From Bacillus sp. SM2101 (lineage in GTDB: Bacteria; Bacillota; Bacilli; Bacillales; SM2101): a stretch of DNA of 64,000 nucleotides. The stretch spans positions 62,001-126,000 of the forward strand of contig NZ_JAEUFG010000013.1 of NCBI RefSeq assembly GCF_018588585.1, in the 5' to 3' direction. A program made the position numbers and the translations under genes. The notes beneath the pieces were generated by a model that worked only from the letters and a program-made list of their open reading frames with translations, was not told the origin of the DNA and searched no databases. Below, one piece after another: positions 24,816-34,883 of the stretch. How positions within the stretch are numbered: the first letter of the stretch is position 1; the number at the start of each line of letters is the position of its first letter.

Positions 24816-26746
24816 TATTTATCATTCTTCTTTTCAAACATTCGATGTTTCATAAGCGATGGGATTTCCTTCGTCATTCTTAATGCATCCTTAGCATCTT
24901 GAATTCTGTATTTGTAGAGGAATCTAATTTTTTCAAGAGGATCTTTATAGTATTCCAATATTTCTTTCGGTACATTATGAGGGTTTACTTGCTTCCACAG
25001 TTTTTCTTTTTGTTTATCTACTAAGTTATCAATCTGAAGCTTTCTCGGACTTGGTTTAAGATTGGTATATTTATGATAATTCGTAAATTGTACTCGTTGA
25101 CCGTTAAAATATCCTACTTTTATCCCTTTTCTTAGACAAAAATTTATTGCTTCATCAATTTTATTAATAATTGGTTCCCCTTTGTCATTTAATGATGTAT
25201 TACAAATGATTGGAACGCCTGTAGCTTTATAAAAATGTTTAGTTACATTATAAATTAAATGGTTGTTTTTTTGATTAACTGTTTGAACTCTTGCTGAGCT
25301 ATCTAGATGGGCAACTGCTGGAATTATATTTGCTTTAGAAGGTTTTATCTTAAAGGTATGAAGCATGTATTCAGAAGGGTAAGCATTCTCAAACCATTGT
25401 TCTAAACATTCCTCCAATATAATTGGGGCAACAGGCCTCCACCATTCCCTTTTTTTAATATGATTTAACTTGTCTTTCATTTTGATAGATCTTGGGTCAC
25501 TTATAATAGAGCGATTCCCTAGTGCACGTGGACCGATTTCCGTCTGTTCGTTGAACCATACGACTGGGCTTTCACAAATATCATCCACCATCTGATCAAA
25601 ATCTAAAGGAGTTATTTTTTCTATATAGTCTTTATAATTTTGTTGAATCTTCTGTTTTGAGAATGTATCAGGCTCTCCATAGAAAGCATCTTTGAATTTA
25701 AATGAAAAACGACCCATTATCTTATAAAAAGCATAAAGACCAATACCTAATGATAAGCCACTATCTCCAACACAAGGTGGAGCAATAAAGCTCTTAAAGT
25801 TATATTTATTCATTATATAACTATTAGTAGGACAATTTAAAGTAAAGCCTCCGGACATTGACAGGTGAGTTTCTTCTGGTTTAATATTATAACGACTTAG
25901 TACACGATCTACGTTAATCTCCATGATTTTAAATGAAGCTTCTTGTATAATTTTCATCAGCATACTTATCTTATTTTCTTCTTCGGTAAAACGGGGATCA
26001 AAATAGTTAAAAAGTTTTCCTTCATCTGCTTTCGTAAAAGATTTGATCTTTTCGTATAACTTTTCAAAAGGGTTTTCTTTTCCAAAGTATTTACTACCAT
26101 CAAAGATGGGAATATCATGACTATAATCAAAGTAAACTTGACTCTCACTCGCAGAAGCTAAAGCCATAAGAGTTCCCTCTTTAATCCCAAAATAAAACAT
26201 TGCCCATCCCCACAATAATCCAGGGGATTCTACTGGGAACATCTCAAGATCTCCTTTATTAACGTAACATCCTACGTAATAAGGCTTTTTAACACGTTCG
26301 AATTCATCGACAACTCCGTCAGGCCCGCCATCTACAGCAAAACCTATCATTTGATCGTTATAGAACTTCTCTGGTTCAAGTAAAATTGATGAAAATATAT
26401 GTGTAATACTGTGGTATGACAAGTCTTTATATTCCTCTAAAGAATGATAATCATTTGAAGTATCTAAACCCGGTGTTCCCCATACGGCTTGCATATCGTC
26501 CAATGTAAGGTTGAAAGAACTTAGTAATTGATTAATAGTCTCTTTTGCCTGTTCAATACTATGAAAGGACTTGTGATGCTCCTTTTTACCAGTCAGTCTT
26601 TCTAGTTCCCAGTAACGAATAAGTTTAATACGCTCTCCTTGTTTAAGGAATAAGGCGATATTTTGGTCATGCCTTACAATCGTATCTAGAAGATGATCAA
26701 TGGGATCAATGTGAAGATAAGTTGCTAAGTAATATCCGTCATTCAT
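24815..26746 (-). CDS. carbamoyltransferase, NodU/CmcH family (2 of 3)
   Basis: The 643-residue protein has the two-domain layout of carbamoyltransferases: a Kae1-like N-terminal half with HSITH metal ligands and GFAVDGGPDG, and a YrdC-like C-terminal half with GPRALGNRSIISDPR and REWWRPVAPIILEE intact. It carries about 100 extra C-terminal residues, basic and helical, not present in its neighbours. The enzymes move carbamoyl from carbamoyl phosphate to a hydroxyl via carbamoyl-adenylate. The gene overlaps both neighbours by a few bases, so the three are co-translated. It differs enough from the flanking pair to have a separate origin or substrate position. Confidence 0.92.
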   Translation of the reverse strand: MNDGYYLATYLHIDPIDHLLDTIVRHDQNIALFLKQGERIKLIRYWELERLTGKKEHHKSFHSIEQAKETINQLLSSFNLTLDDMQAVWGTPGLDTSNDYHSLEEYKDLSYHSITHIFSSILLEPEKFYNDQMIGFAVDGGPDGVVDEFERVKKPYYVGCYVNKGDLEMFPVESPGLLWGWAMFYFGIKEGTLMALASASESQVYFDYSHDIPIFDGSKYFGKENPFEKLYEKIKSFTKADEGKLFNYFDPRFTEEENKISMLMKIIQEASFKIMEINVDRVLSRYNIKPEETHLSMSGGFTLNCPTNSYIMNKYNFKSFIAPPCVGDSGLSLGIGLYAFYKIMGRFSFKFKDAFYGEPDTFSKQKIQQNYKDYIEKITPLDFDQMVDDICESPVVWFNEQTEIGPRALGNRSIISDPRSIKMKDKLNHIKKREWWRPVAPIILEECLEQWFENAYPSEYMLHTFKIKPSKANIIPAVAHLDSSARVQTVNQKNNHLIYNVTKHFYKATGVPIICNTSLNDKGEPIINKIDEAINFCLRKGIKVGYFNGQRVQFTNYHKYTNLKPSPRKLQIDNLVDKQKEKLWKQVNPHNVPKEILEYYKDPLEKIRFLYKYRIQDAKDALRMTKEIPSLMKHRMFEKKNDK

Positions 26747-28364
26747 TTACATCACCCTTTATTTTTTCTTTTTTTATTAAATAATGACCAATAACAAGAT
26801 AGTCTAAATCAATAACTAAGAACGTTTTAATTGCGTCTTCTGGTGATTCTACAATAGGTTGGCCGTTATCATTAAATGATGTATTAAGTAGAATAGGTAT
26901 ATTTGTTAATTTATAAAAGCTTTCAATAAGAGAATAAAATGGGGGGTTACTATTTTGCGAAACTGTTTGTAACCTACCTGTCCCATCTACGTGAGTAACA
27001 GAAGGAATTAAATATTGTGTTTCGGGTTTTATATTTGATACAAAAAGCATGTATGGAGAACGTGATGAAAACTCAAAATAGTCATTCACGTATTCTTCCA
27101 GAATAGCTGGTGCAAACGGTCTAAAAGCTTCTCTGTGTTTAATACGCTTATTAATGGTATCTTTCATATGACCATATCTTGGATCTGCAAGTATACTTCT
27201 ATTTCCAAGAGCTCGTGGGCCAGCCTCAGATTTTCCTTGGAACCAACCTATAATGTTTCCTTCAGATATAAGTTTTGAAGCCACATTAGATAAATCTTTT
27301 TCATCATAATGCTTAACTTCAATTTCAGACCTATATTTTTCGAGCACTTGGAAAATTTCATTATCTGTGTAACTTTTACCTAAATATGGGCTACAAACCT
27401 CAGTATCAAGGTTCCGTTCGTTGTCCATTATTTCATAATAGCCATACAACGAACATCCAACTGCCGTTCCAGCATCACCGGCTGCAGGGAAAATATACAC
27501 ATTCTTAAAAGGTGTTCTTTTCAGGATCTTATAGTTAGCTACACTATTTAAAGCTACCCCTCCTGAAAGACATAGGTTATCTGATTGTGTTATATTGTAT
27601 AAATTATTGCAAGCTGTAACCAGATACTCTTCAACATGATATTGGACGGCATAGGCTAAGTCTGCTTTTGTTTGTTGTGAGTTACTGTTGCATTGAAGTT
27701 CACCCTTTATAAACTCACGCAATTCTTTAAGTTGTGTAAGAGACTGATTAAACCATCCGTTAGCATTGTATTCAAAAAACTCTTCAAACTTTTGGGTGTA
27801 TCTATCAGAACCAAATGGAGCTAATCCCATTGTTTTACCATCTTGCAAAAAACCAAATCCAATTAAGTCAGTTACTTCTTCATAAAATTTCCCTATGGAA
27901 TTTGTGATTAAGTTACCATTTTCTCGTCCACTTACCTTTTTTAATTCATTTATTTTTTTATCTTGAGCATAGTAGAATGAGACGGTTTCTCTTTCACCGT
28001 TGGGCAAAAAACTTCCTCGGCCATCAACGACTAATATTGCCGCTTCCTCAAAAGGAGAAGGATAATAGGATGTAGCAGCGTGAGATAAGTGATGATTAAT
28101 AACATTGATTTTTTCGCTGAACTTTGAATAATAAGCTGGTTCAACAATGTCAGATGTAACCATACAATCAATCTGATCGTTATCTATCTTATTTTCTTTT
28201 AAACAATAATCAGCCGCTTTATTTAATACTACTTTTCTACCAATATTAAGAGAGTGTTTCACTTTTAACAATCTTTCTTCTTCAATATAAGTTTTTATCT
28301 TCCCATTACTTGATAAACAAGCTGAAAAGTCATGAATAGATCCACCGAATCCGAGTACGTTCAA
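26739..28364 (-). CDS. carbamoyltransferase, NodU/TobZ family (3 of 3)
   Basis: The 541-residue enzyme starts at a TTG after GAGGTGATAG. All family hallmarks are intact: NHHLSHAATSYYP, VVDGRGSF, KTMGLAPFG, then GPRALGNRSILADPR and REAFRPFAPAILEE. TobZ-type enzymes O-carbamoylate sugars in the cytosol before export. This is the best candidate for a canonical O-carbamoyltransferase acting on the sugar part of the product. It lies next to the ABC exporter genes; its degenerate paralogue is two genes downstream. Confidence 0.93.
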   Translation of the reverse strand: MNVLGFGGSIHDFSACLSSNGKIKTYIEEERLLKVKHSLNIGRKVVLNKAADYCLKENKIDNDQIDCMVTSDIVEPAYYSKFSEKINVINHHLSHAATSYYPSPFEEAAILVVDGRGSFLPNGERETVSFYYAQDKKINELKKVSGRENGNLITNSIGKFYEEVTDLIGFGFLQDGKTMGLAPFGSDRYTQKFEEFFEYNANGWFNQSLTQLKELREFIKGELQCNSNSQQTKADLAYAVQYHVEEYLVTACNNLYNITQSDNLCLSGGVALNSVANYKILKRTPFKNVYIFPAAGDAGTAVGCSLYGYYEIMDNERNLDTEVCSPYLGKSYTDNEIFQVLEKYRSEIEVKHYDEKDLSNVASKLISEGNIIGWFQGKSEAGPRALGNRSILADPRYGHMKDTINKRIKHREAFRPFAPAILEEYVNDYFEFSSRSPYMLFVSNIKPETQYLIPSVTHVDGTGRLQTVSQNSNPPFYSLIESFYKLTNIPILLNTSFNDNGQPIVESPEDAIKTFLVIDLDYLVIGHYLIKKEKIKGDVNE

Positions 28365-28373
28365 ACTATCACC

Positions 28374-30095
28374 TCATTTTTCTATTGTGTTAACTCTTGA
28401 CGTTTCTTTTGTTGTCAGTTTATAGTAGAATCCTTGTTTATTCATTAATTCTAAATGATTGCCCTTTTCTTTGAGCATCCCACCACCCATAACAAAGATT
28501 TTGTTTGCATTTCTTACAGTGGATAATCGGTGAGAAATCATGATAAGGGTTTTATTCTTCGATTCTTGTGCAAGGATTTCAAAAACCTTGCGTTCTGTTT
28601 CAACATCTTGGCTAGAGGTTGCCTCGTCTAAAATAATTAGCTTACTCTCTTTTAAAAGAGCTAAGGCTATAGTAATTAATTGTTTTTCGCCAGATGACAG
28701 CTCTTCAATCTTTGACTGATTCTTTTGATTAATTTTATCTATTAAATTTGTTGATCCAAGTCGGTGTAATGTTTCTTTTAGTTTTTCTTTTTGTGTATGA
28801 TTTAGTTCATTAAGATAAACCATATCAAATTCGTAACTATGTTGATCCACATAAGAAATTTGATCCCTTAAATAGTTCATATCTAAATTGGTGATTATTG
28901 TATCATCGACCAAAATGTTACCCTCTTTTGGAGTGTAAAATCCTAATAATAAGTTTACGATGGTACTTTTACCTGAACCGGTTTGTCCGACTATGGCTAC
29001 TTTTTCTCCTGGGTTAATGGTCAGGCTTATATCTTTAAGAGCTTCTCGGTTGTTATCATAACTAAAGTTAACTTGTTTAAAAGTGATTTTACCCTCCCTT
29101 ATTTTTTTGGTAAGGGTTGGTCTAGTTTCTGGTTGATAGTTTTCATAAACACTAAAAACTCGATTAGCAGCTTCAATGGAGGTTAAAGAATTAACCCATT
29201 GACTATTTATTCCTCTAAAAATAAGAAAGATTCTACGGGTGTATTCTATTAAAAGGTACAGTACCCCAACAGAATATTCCCCTTCTATGATTCCTTCTCC
29301 AAAATATAAGATTGTGAATGCAATAAGGACTCCTCGGAATAACCCATTAAAGTTAACATCACTAATATGAAGAATATGCATCCTTTTAATCATATTTTTG
29401 TAAATAGTGTCATTGTAAGTCTTGTACTCATTGTTTAATTGATTTTCTACCCCATTTAACCTAATAAGTAGGAAGTTTTTAACTATATCAACAAATAGTA
29501 TATTTAGTTTATTTAAATACTCTTGAATTATGGAGATGTATCTTTGAATAGGCCTATTGATAATATAGTTAACTGTTAGCAATATGCCAGGTATTATGAG
29601 AGAAATTAAAGCGTAGTATGGATTTATTAATATTAGGATAATATATATTCCTATTAATTGAAGTAAACTAACCACAAAACCACCTAAGAAATTATCAAAG
29701 GCATCTTTGATTTGCATAGATTCATTTGTAATTTTGTTAATGATTTCTCCAGTAGGGGTCTTGTCAAAAAAACTTTTTGGTAGCATATTAATATACTGAA
29801 CTAAATCATTACGGATTTTCTCTACCAGATTAATTGTATACTTAGAGAACAAGTATTCATGACTGAAATTGAGAAAACCTGCGATTAAAATTAATGCCAA
29901 TAATCCATATACAGGTGTGAACAAACCTATTTGTAATCCACCTTCAACATAGTTATCTAGTATATGCTTTATAACATAAGGAACTAATAGGTCGGCTCCA
30001 ATAGCCAGAATTAAAACAACAGTTGTTGCTAAAAAATGGTGTTTGTAGAGTAATAAATAATTGTATAGTCTAGAAATAGTCGCTCTATTCACCAC
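28374..30095 (-). CDS. ABC exporter half-transporter, subunit B
   Basis: The 573-residue protein starts at a GTG at 30095 overlapping the end of the previous gene, with GAGAGGGGG upstream; the frame is open further back but lies inside that gene. Six membrane spans are followed by an ATPase domain with Walker A GQTGSGKST, an atypical signature LSSGEKQ and Walker B LIILDEATSS with the catalytic Glu. It pairs with the product of 30085-31833 to form a heterodimeric type IV exporter. Position between carbamoyltransferases and BtrH-like genes suggests export, and possibly self-protection, of the finished product. Confidence 0.9.
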   Translation of the reverse strand: MVNRATISRLYNYLLLYKHHFLATTVVLILAIGADLLVPYVIKHILDNYVEGGLQIGLFTPVYGLLALILIAGFLNFSHEYLFSKYTINLVEKIRNDLVQYINMLPKSFFDKTPTGEIINKITNESMQIKDAFDNFLGGFVVSLLQLIGIYIILILINPYYALISLIIPGILLTVNYIINRPIQRYISIIQEYLNKLNILFVDIVKNFLLIRLNGVENQLNNEYKTYNDTIYKNMIKRMHILHISDVNFNGLFRGVLIAFTILYFGEGIIEGEYSVGVLYLLIEYTRRIFLIFRGINSQWVNSLTSIEAANRVFSVYENYQPETRPTLTKKIREGKITFKQVNFSYDNNREALKDISLTINPGEKVAIVGQTGSGKSTIVNLLLGFYTPKEGNILVDDTIITNLDMNYLRDQISYVDQHSYEFDMVYLNELNHTQKEKLKETLHRLGSTNLIDKINQKNQSKIEELSSGEKQLITIALALLKESKLIILDEATSSQDVETERKVFEILAQESKNKTLIMISHRLSTVRNANKIFVMGGGMLKEKGNHLELMNKQGFYYKLTTKETSRVNTIEK

Positions 30096-31833
30096 AATAT
30101 AACCCCCTCTCTTCTTTTTCCAGTTCACATAGCTCCTCATGCTTCTTATATTGGGATGAATACCATGAACTGGATTGAAGAAGTGAAGAATGTTCTCCAA
30201 ACTCAACAACCTCACCATCAATTAAAACGATGATTTTATCAACTGAAGGGGTGAGATCAAAATTGTTAGTAACAAAGATATTGGTTTTTCCTTGTCGAAA
30301 TTCTAATATGTTACTAAATATATCAAGTGTATTTTTTGAGTCCATCGATGAGAAAACATCATCTAATAGTAACAGTTCAGTATTTTTTATTAGTGATCTA
30401 CATAACGACAGTTTTTGAAGTTGGCCTCCAGAAAGGTTTTTTCCACTTCCCCCAGTGAAAGAATCTAGGGTTAGATTAGACTTTTCTAGTTCTTTATCAA
30501 AGCCCGTTATTTCTAAGACATCTCTTATAACTTGTTTTGAGACATATTTTTTTCCTAGTGTTAAATTCTCATAAATTGTTTTTGAGAAATTCATTGGATC
30601 TTGTGGAGAGTAACTAATAAGTTTCACGAGGTCTTTTGGAGTAATATCCTTGTATGGTTTGTTTGAAATAAAAGCGGTTCCTTCATATTTTTCATAATCA
30701 CCCGTAAGGAAGTTTAATAAGGAGCTTTTTCCACTTCCAGTCTTCCCTACAATTGCGATATTTTCTCCCTTTTTAATATCAAGGTTGATATTTTTAAGGA
30801 TTTTTTTCTTTCCTTTAAATAGACTAAAGTCTTTTAAAGAAATATTTTCCATAGAATTCAAATTAAAAGTGGATTCCTTAATAATATCAGTATTATTGAT
30901 ATAGTCATTGTAACGCTTAGCCGAAGCATTTCCTTGCTGAAATAAACTAATAAAGTCTCCAAAGGCTGTAACAGGCCAATGAAGTAAATTAATATAAAGA
31001 GTGAAGGTAATTAACTCACCAATCGTTATGTCACCAACAGATATAAGGTACGACCCGAATCCTAGTGCAATAACGTAACTAGTTCGTATTAAGGCCACTA
31101 TAAGAGGTTGGAACATACTGTTTATTCTACTAAAGTCAATTCCTGAATTAGTAAGCTCTTTATTAGCTTTAATGAATTGATTTGTATATTTCCTCTCTAA
31201 AGAAAAAATACGAATTAGACGTATACCGCTATAAAATTCTGAAATATGATTGTTTAGTGTTCCTTCCTTACTTTGTAGGCCCATTGTTTTTTGATGTATT
31301 TTCCTTCCTAATCTTTTCACTAAATAAACAATAATAGGCAGAGGAAGGAGGGAAACAACAGTTAATTTCCAACTAATGAACGTGCTCATAGAATAGATGA
31401 CCACAATAAGACCGATGAAAGTACTCATAAAACTTAAAATACCAAACCCATAACCAGCACCTACTTTATTTATATCGTTATTCATAATCGTCATGGCACT
31501 CCCTGAGTCTTTTGGTGCTGCCTTATTAAACAGTGTTCTAAAAAAGAGGTCTTGTCTTAACTCTTTTTGTATGAAGAACTCCCCACCAAATAAAGCGGAA
31601 GACCAAATATAGATTACACCAAAGTGTAATATGGCAATTAAGAAAAGAGGAAATACATGAATAAATAATTCAGAAGCTGTTATAGATTTTCCTTCAATCA
31701 GGTCAATAATATTTCCAATTAATTTTGGGGGGATTACATTTAAAATTTCGGAAACGATTAAAAAAACGAATGAAATAACGTATAATACTGTGCGTTTCGT
31801 TAAATAATTCTTAAATATTTGAATTAAATCCAT
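30085..31833 (-). CDS. ABC exporter half-transporter, subunit A (degenerate site)
   Basis: The 582-residue protein has an N-terminal six-span membrane domain and a C-terminal ATPase with Walker A GKTGSGKSS and a canonical LSGGQ signature. Walker B is LLLLDDVFSS, so the catalytic Glu is Asp. In heterodimeric exporters one composite site uses the canonical signature of one subunit with the Glu of the other, and that is the distribution seen here. The gene overlaps its partner. The substrate is presumably the cluster product; a peptide or lipid export role is possible by family. Confidence 0.9.
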   Translation of the reverse strand: MDLIQIFKNYLTKRTVLYVISFVFLIVSEILNVIPPKLIGNIIDLIEGKSITASELFIHVFPLFLIAILHFGVIYIWSSALFGGEFFIQKELRQDLFFRTLFNKAAPKDSGSAMTIMNNDINKVGAGYGFGILSFMSTFIGLIVVIYSMSTFISWKLTVVSLLPLPIIVYLVKRLGRKIHQKTMGLQSKEGTLNNHISEFYSGIRLIRIFSLERKYTNQFIKANKELTNSGIDFSRINSMFQPLIVALIRTSYVIALGFGSYLISVGDITIGELITFTLYINLLHWPVTAFGDFISLFQQGNASAKRYNDYINNTDIIKESTFNLNSMENISLKDFSLFKGKKKILKNINLDIKKGENIAIVGKTGSGKSSLLNFLTGDYEKYEGTAFISNKPYKDITPKDLVKLISYSPQDPMNFSKTIYENLTLGKKYVSKQVIRDVLEITGFDKELEKSNLTLDSFTGGSGKNLSGGQLQKLSLCRSLIKNTELLLLDDVFSSMDSKNTLDIFSNILEFRQGKTNIFVTNNFDLTPSVDKIIVLIDGEVVEFGEHSSLLQSSSWYSSQYKKHEELCELEKEERGLYCGE

Positions 31834-31843
31834 TTATAATCAC

Positions 31844-32833
31844 CTATTTAATTACTGTCGTAATTTTTTCCAGAAGCTCTACTTCTTCTTTTTGAATATC
31901 CTTAATTTTTTCTATAAGTTTCGGAAAAACACTATCTTTTCTAGTTAACATATAACGTAGCACAGATTTTTTTAGGTTTTCTGCCAATCCAAAAATCTTC
32001 TTCATTTGTTCAGTATATTGACTATCGAGATTACCTAGCTGTTGAAGAGAATGAAAAACGTGTAATAAAGTCTGCTTATGTTCACTCAAAATTTGAAAGT
32101 TTGTGATATTTAACTCTTTTTCATTACTTTTTGCAGATTCTAAATGAGAGATTAATAGATTATAGTTATCAACTCCAAAAATATAATCTTTTTCTGAATA
32201 ATATTCCATTAAGTGTGGAAAATTCTTTGAGCTATTCTTTACATTTAAGTATTCATCCAAGCTTGATAAAACAGTATTCTTTAAATCTTTTATATCAATA
32301 GAATTCCTATTGGTTAATTTGTATAGGTATATTTTTTGTTTATCCTTTTCTGTTGGATTTGCAAATTTAAAAGCGTTTAAAATGTGTTCTTTTAATAAGA
32401 TTTTCTTTTCAAACACCCCATTTTTATTTACAGCAATATACTTAAATGAATCAGTCTGACTATTATATCCATAAATAAGAGTGTCGTTAGTTTTTATAGA
32501 CTTTGAGTATCTAGCTCTGTATTGCAAGTAATATTGATCTAAATATAAACGAACATAATATCCATTATTCAGGTAATCAACAAGAGAGTCTTCAATGCTC
32601 TCATTATCTTTAGTAGACTGAATTGATACAAAAGGGGTTGAGAGTTTATTAAGATTATGAGCTTGGAAAATATCGATTGTTTGCTTATTGTTATTACCAT
32701 AAATTTGAATACTTCTCGCTAAATACCAATCTTGGGCATGTTTTATTTGTTCCTTTGATAATATAGATAATGGGAAAGCATGGTCGCTACTTGCCGTAAT
32801 GATTGGCTCGTTGATTGAGTGAGTAATATCCAT
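31844..32833 (-). CDS. BtrH-like family protein lacking the N-terminal Cys
   Basis: The 329-residue protein has the overall layout of the BtrH-like proteins in this window: a short N-terminal block, a segment of the form NGYYVRLYLDQYYL, TLIYGYNSQTDSF in the position of the His-Asp segment, then a long helical tail of about 150 residues. The Cys and His expected in active members are absent (SDHAFPLSIL at the start, TLIYGYN in the middle), so it may be a non-catalytic partner of the homologue two genes upstream. RBS AGGAGGAAC precedes the ATG. Assignment rests on layout and context. Confidence 0.5.
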   Translation of the reverse strand: MDITHSINEPIITASSDHAFPLSILSKEQIKHAQDWYLARSIQIYGNNNKQTIDIFQAHNLNKLSTPFVSIQSTKDNESIEDSLVDYLNNGYYVRLYLDQYYLQYRARYSKSIKTNDTLIYGYNSQTDSFKYIAVNKNGVFEKKILLKEHILNAFKFANPTEKDKQKIYLYKLTNRNSIDIKDLKNTVLSSLDEYLNVKNSSKNFPHLMEYYSEKDYIFGVDNYNLLISHLESAKSNEKELNITNFQILSEHKQTLLHVFHSLQQLGNLDSQYTEQMKKIFGLAENLKKSVLRYMLTRKDSVFPKLIEKIKDIQKEEVELLEKITTVIK

Positions 32834-32848
32834 GTTTGTTCCTCCTAA

Positions 32849-33952
32849 CTAATAATTTAGTTGTTGTAACTCTTTTGGAATGAATATTCCATCTTTTCTT
32901 ATGAGCTTTCCGTCAAAGTAGAGTTCTCCTCCACCAAACTCTTTTTGTTGATTTAAAACAAAATCTAAGTGGATACCTGATTCGTTTTCGTTATAAGCCA
33001 TAGGAAAGGCTTGTCCTATAGCAAGATGAAGGCTACCGAACATTTTCTCATCAAATAAAAGGTTTTTTATCGGTTTTTTAATAAATGGATTTAAACCGAT
33101 ACCAAATTCTCCTATATACTTAGATCCAGTATCTGAAGAAAGAATTTTCTCCAAATTCTCCTGATTATTTGCCTTACAGGTAACAACCTTTCCATTTTTA
33201 AATTGGAGATATACATCATTAAATATCTCACCATTTAGTGAAGTAGGACAGTTAAATTGGATGTAACCTTCTACTGAGTCTTTTACAGGCGCTGAAAAGA
33301 TTTCTCCATCTGGTAGGTTATACTTCCCATCACAGATGAAACTCCCTATTTGTTTAATAGAAAAAGAAAGGTGAGTATTTGGAGATATGATTTCAACCTT
33401 ATCTGTTTGGTTTAATAATGTTTGTAAAGACCGAACATCTTTACTAAATTGCGTATAGTCGAATGAGCATGCTTTGAAATAGATATCAACCAACTCAGCT
33501 GATCCAATTTTTGCTAATTGAGCCATTCCGTATGTGGGATATTGTAATAAAGTCCAATTTTCTTTACTCAAATAAGTATGTTGGTATGGCTTTAAGAATT
33601 TATTGTTGTATAAATCGAGTTTATTTTTTGGTATATCTTCAAACTCAAAAATATTTTCTTGCGATTTTATCCCTATATAAGCATCCATCTTGTTTAACCT
33701 AAATAGTTCTTGATCAAGCCACAATTGTAAGCTTTCTTCAGATGAACCCCAAATTAATTCTTTTAGATATTCAGTTTTATAGGTTCTCAAATATGGTAAA
33801 GCGCCTAGCTTATAGATTTCGCTGATTAAAACGTTTACGAAGTCTTCAACTTCTCCCTGAACATCAATTAAAACTTTCTGTCCCTTTTTTATCTTGTTCG
33901 AATGAATGATTAGATTATGTACAATCTTTCTTTGTTGATCTGTAGAGAGCAT
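32849..33952 (-). CDS. M29-family (AmpS-like) aminopeptidase
   Basis: The 367-residue protein matches thermophilic-type aminopeptidases of family M29, usually about 370-410 residues. Metal ligands are visible in NLPDGEIFSAP, YIGEFGIGLNP, GSLHLAIGQAFP and IHLDFVL, the four metal-binding blocks of the family. It removes N-terminal residues using two metal ions in the cytosol. It is sandwiched between two BtrH-like genes, with spacings of a few bases. In butirosin biosynthesis an added gamma-glutamyl group is later removed by a dedicated enzyme; this peptidase could do a similar trimming step on an aminoacylated intermediate. Confidence 0.85.
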   Translation of the reverse strand: MLSTDQQRKIVHNLIIHSNKIKKGQKVLIDVQGEVEDFVNVLISEIYKLGALPYLRTYKTEYLKELIWGSSEESLQLWLDQELFRLNKMDAYIGIKSQENIFEFEDIPKNKLDLYNNKFLKPYQHTYLSKENWTLLQYPTYGMAQLAKIGSAELVDIYFKACSFDYTQFSKDVRSLQTLLNQTDKVEIISPNTHLSFSIKQIGSFICDGKYNLPDGEIFSAPVKDSVEGYIQFNCPTSLNGEIFNDVYLQFKNGKVVTCKANNQENLEKILSSDTGSKYIGEFGIGLNPFIKKPIKNLLFDEKMFGSLHLAIGQAFPMAYNENESGIHLDFVLNQQKEFGGGELYFDGKLIRKDGIFIPKELQQLNY

Positions 33953-33956
33953 ATCT

Positions 33957-34883
33957 TCACCTTACCTTAGTCAAATTATTATTTAGTCTTTTTTCTGTAT
34001 CCCATAACTTCATGGCTTTATCTAAAACTAACTGTTCCTTTACACGGTTTCGAAGAATAGCTTTATTAAGCATGTTACGTATCGATTCAGCAATTTCAGA
34101 AGAATGATTAGCTAATGAAACAACTATGTCATCCAGCTCAACAAACTCTGCAAAATTTGCAAACATTTGTCTTGAACCAGATAATAAAGTGAACGTGGAA
34201 CTCAAGTGATCAAGGGTTGGGGCTAATTCATTAAAGTATGGAGAGTTTAGTTTTAAAAGACCTTCAAGAGAATGGAATAATTCGTAGTTCTCAGTCCGTT
34301 CTTCAAAAAACTCATTAAAGTAGCGCTTTGTTATCTTTTTCAATTCACTGTTATTTACACTTTCACAAGGTTCAAAATAAGTAATATGTTTAAATCCACA
34401 TCCGTCTTTATAAGAAATATCTATTTCTTCGAATGAATACTGAAAATGAGAAAAGGTTGGAGCTACTTCATCCAGAATATTAACTATATCTCCATCTATT
34501 CCTTTTATAACAAGTGAATGAGGAGCCCTTTCTTGATGATAACTTTGTTTACGATGAGGCAAATGATAGACATCCACTGAAGCGAATACCATGTTACCAT
34601 TCTTGACTATTCTCTTAATTCCATCTTGGAGGTTGTAGAGTGAATTGGAGTATACATCTTTTTTCTTTACCCCTACTAACTTCCAATCGTTCTGTTGAAA
34701 GCCTAATTCATCAAAATGCCATCTAGATTTTTTTTGTTTGATCATTTGATTAAAGATCTCATCTGTGGAATCAAGAGAATTATAATAAAGAGCCTCTATA
34801 GGATAACCAATGTCTTTTAGGTAACTAACATATTGACATTTACTACAATCTAGATAGTTTAAATGATTAATGTTTAATTTCAT
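33957..34883 (-). CDS. BtrH-like protein with Cys-His-Asp residues
   Basis: The 308-residue protein has Cys13 and Cys16 in LDCSKCQY, His122 in RAPHSLVIKGIDGD and Asp138 in NILDEV. This is the Cys-His-Asp pattern and spacing expected for the BtrH N-terminal family of carrier-protein-dependent acyltransferases. The C-terminal half is helical. It is the most complete member of the four in this window and lies just upstream of the aminopeptidase gene. A role in transferring an aminoacyl or acyl group from a carrier protein to an amine is likely; direct peptidase activity is the alternative. Confidence 0.65.
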   Translation of the reverse strand: MKLNINHLNYLDCSKCQYVSYLKDIGYPIEALYYNSLDSTDEIFNQMIKQKKSRWHFDELGFQQNDWKLVGVKKKDVYSNSLYNLQDGIKRIVKNGNMVFASVDVYHLPHRKQSYHQERAPHSLVIKGIDGDIVNILDEVAPTFSHFQYSFEEIDISYKDGCGFKHITYFEPCESVNNSELKKITKRYFNEFFEERTENYELFHSLEGLLKLNSPYFNELAPTLDHLSSTFTLLSGSRQMFANFAEFVELDDIVVSLANHSSEIAESIRNMLNKAILRNRVKEQLVLDKAMKLWDTEKRLNNNLTKVR

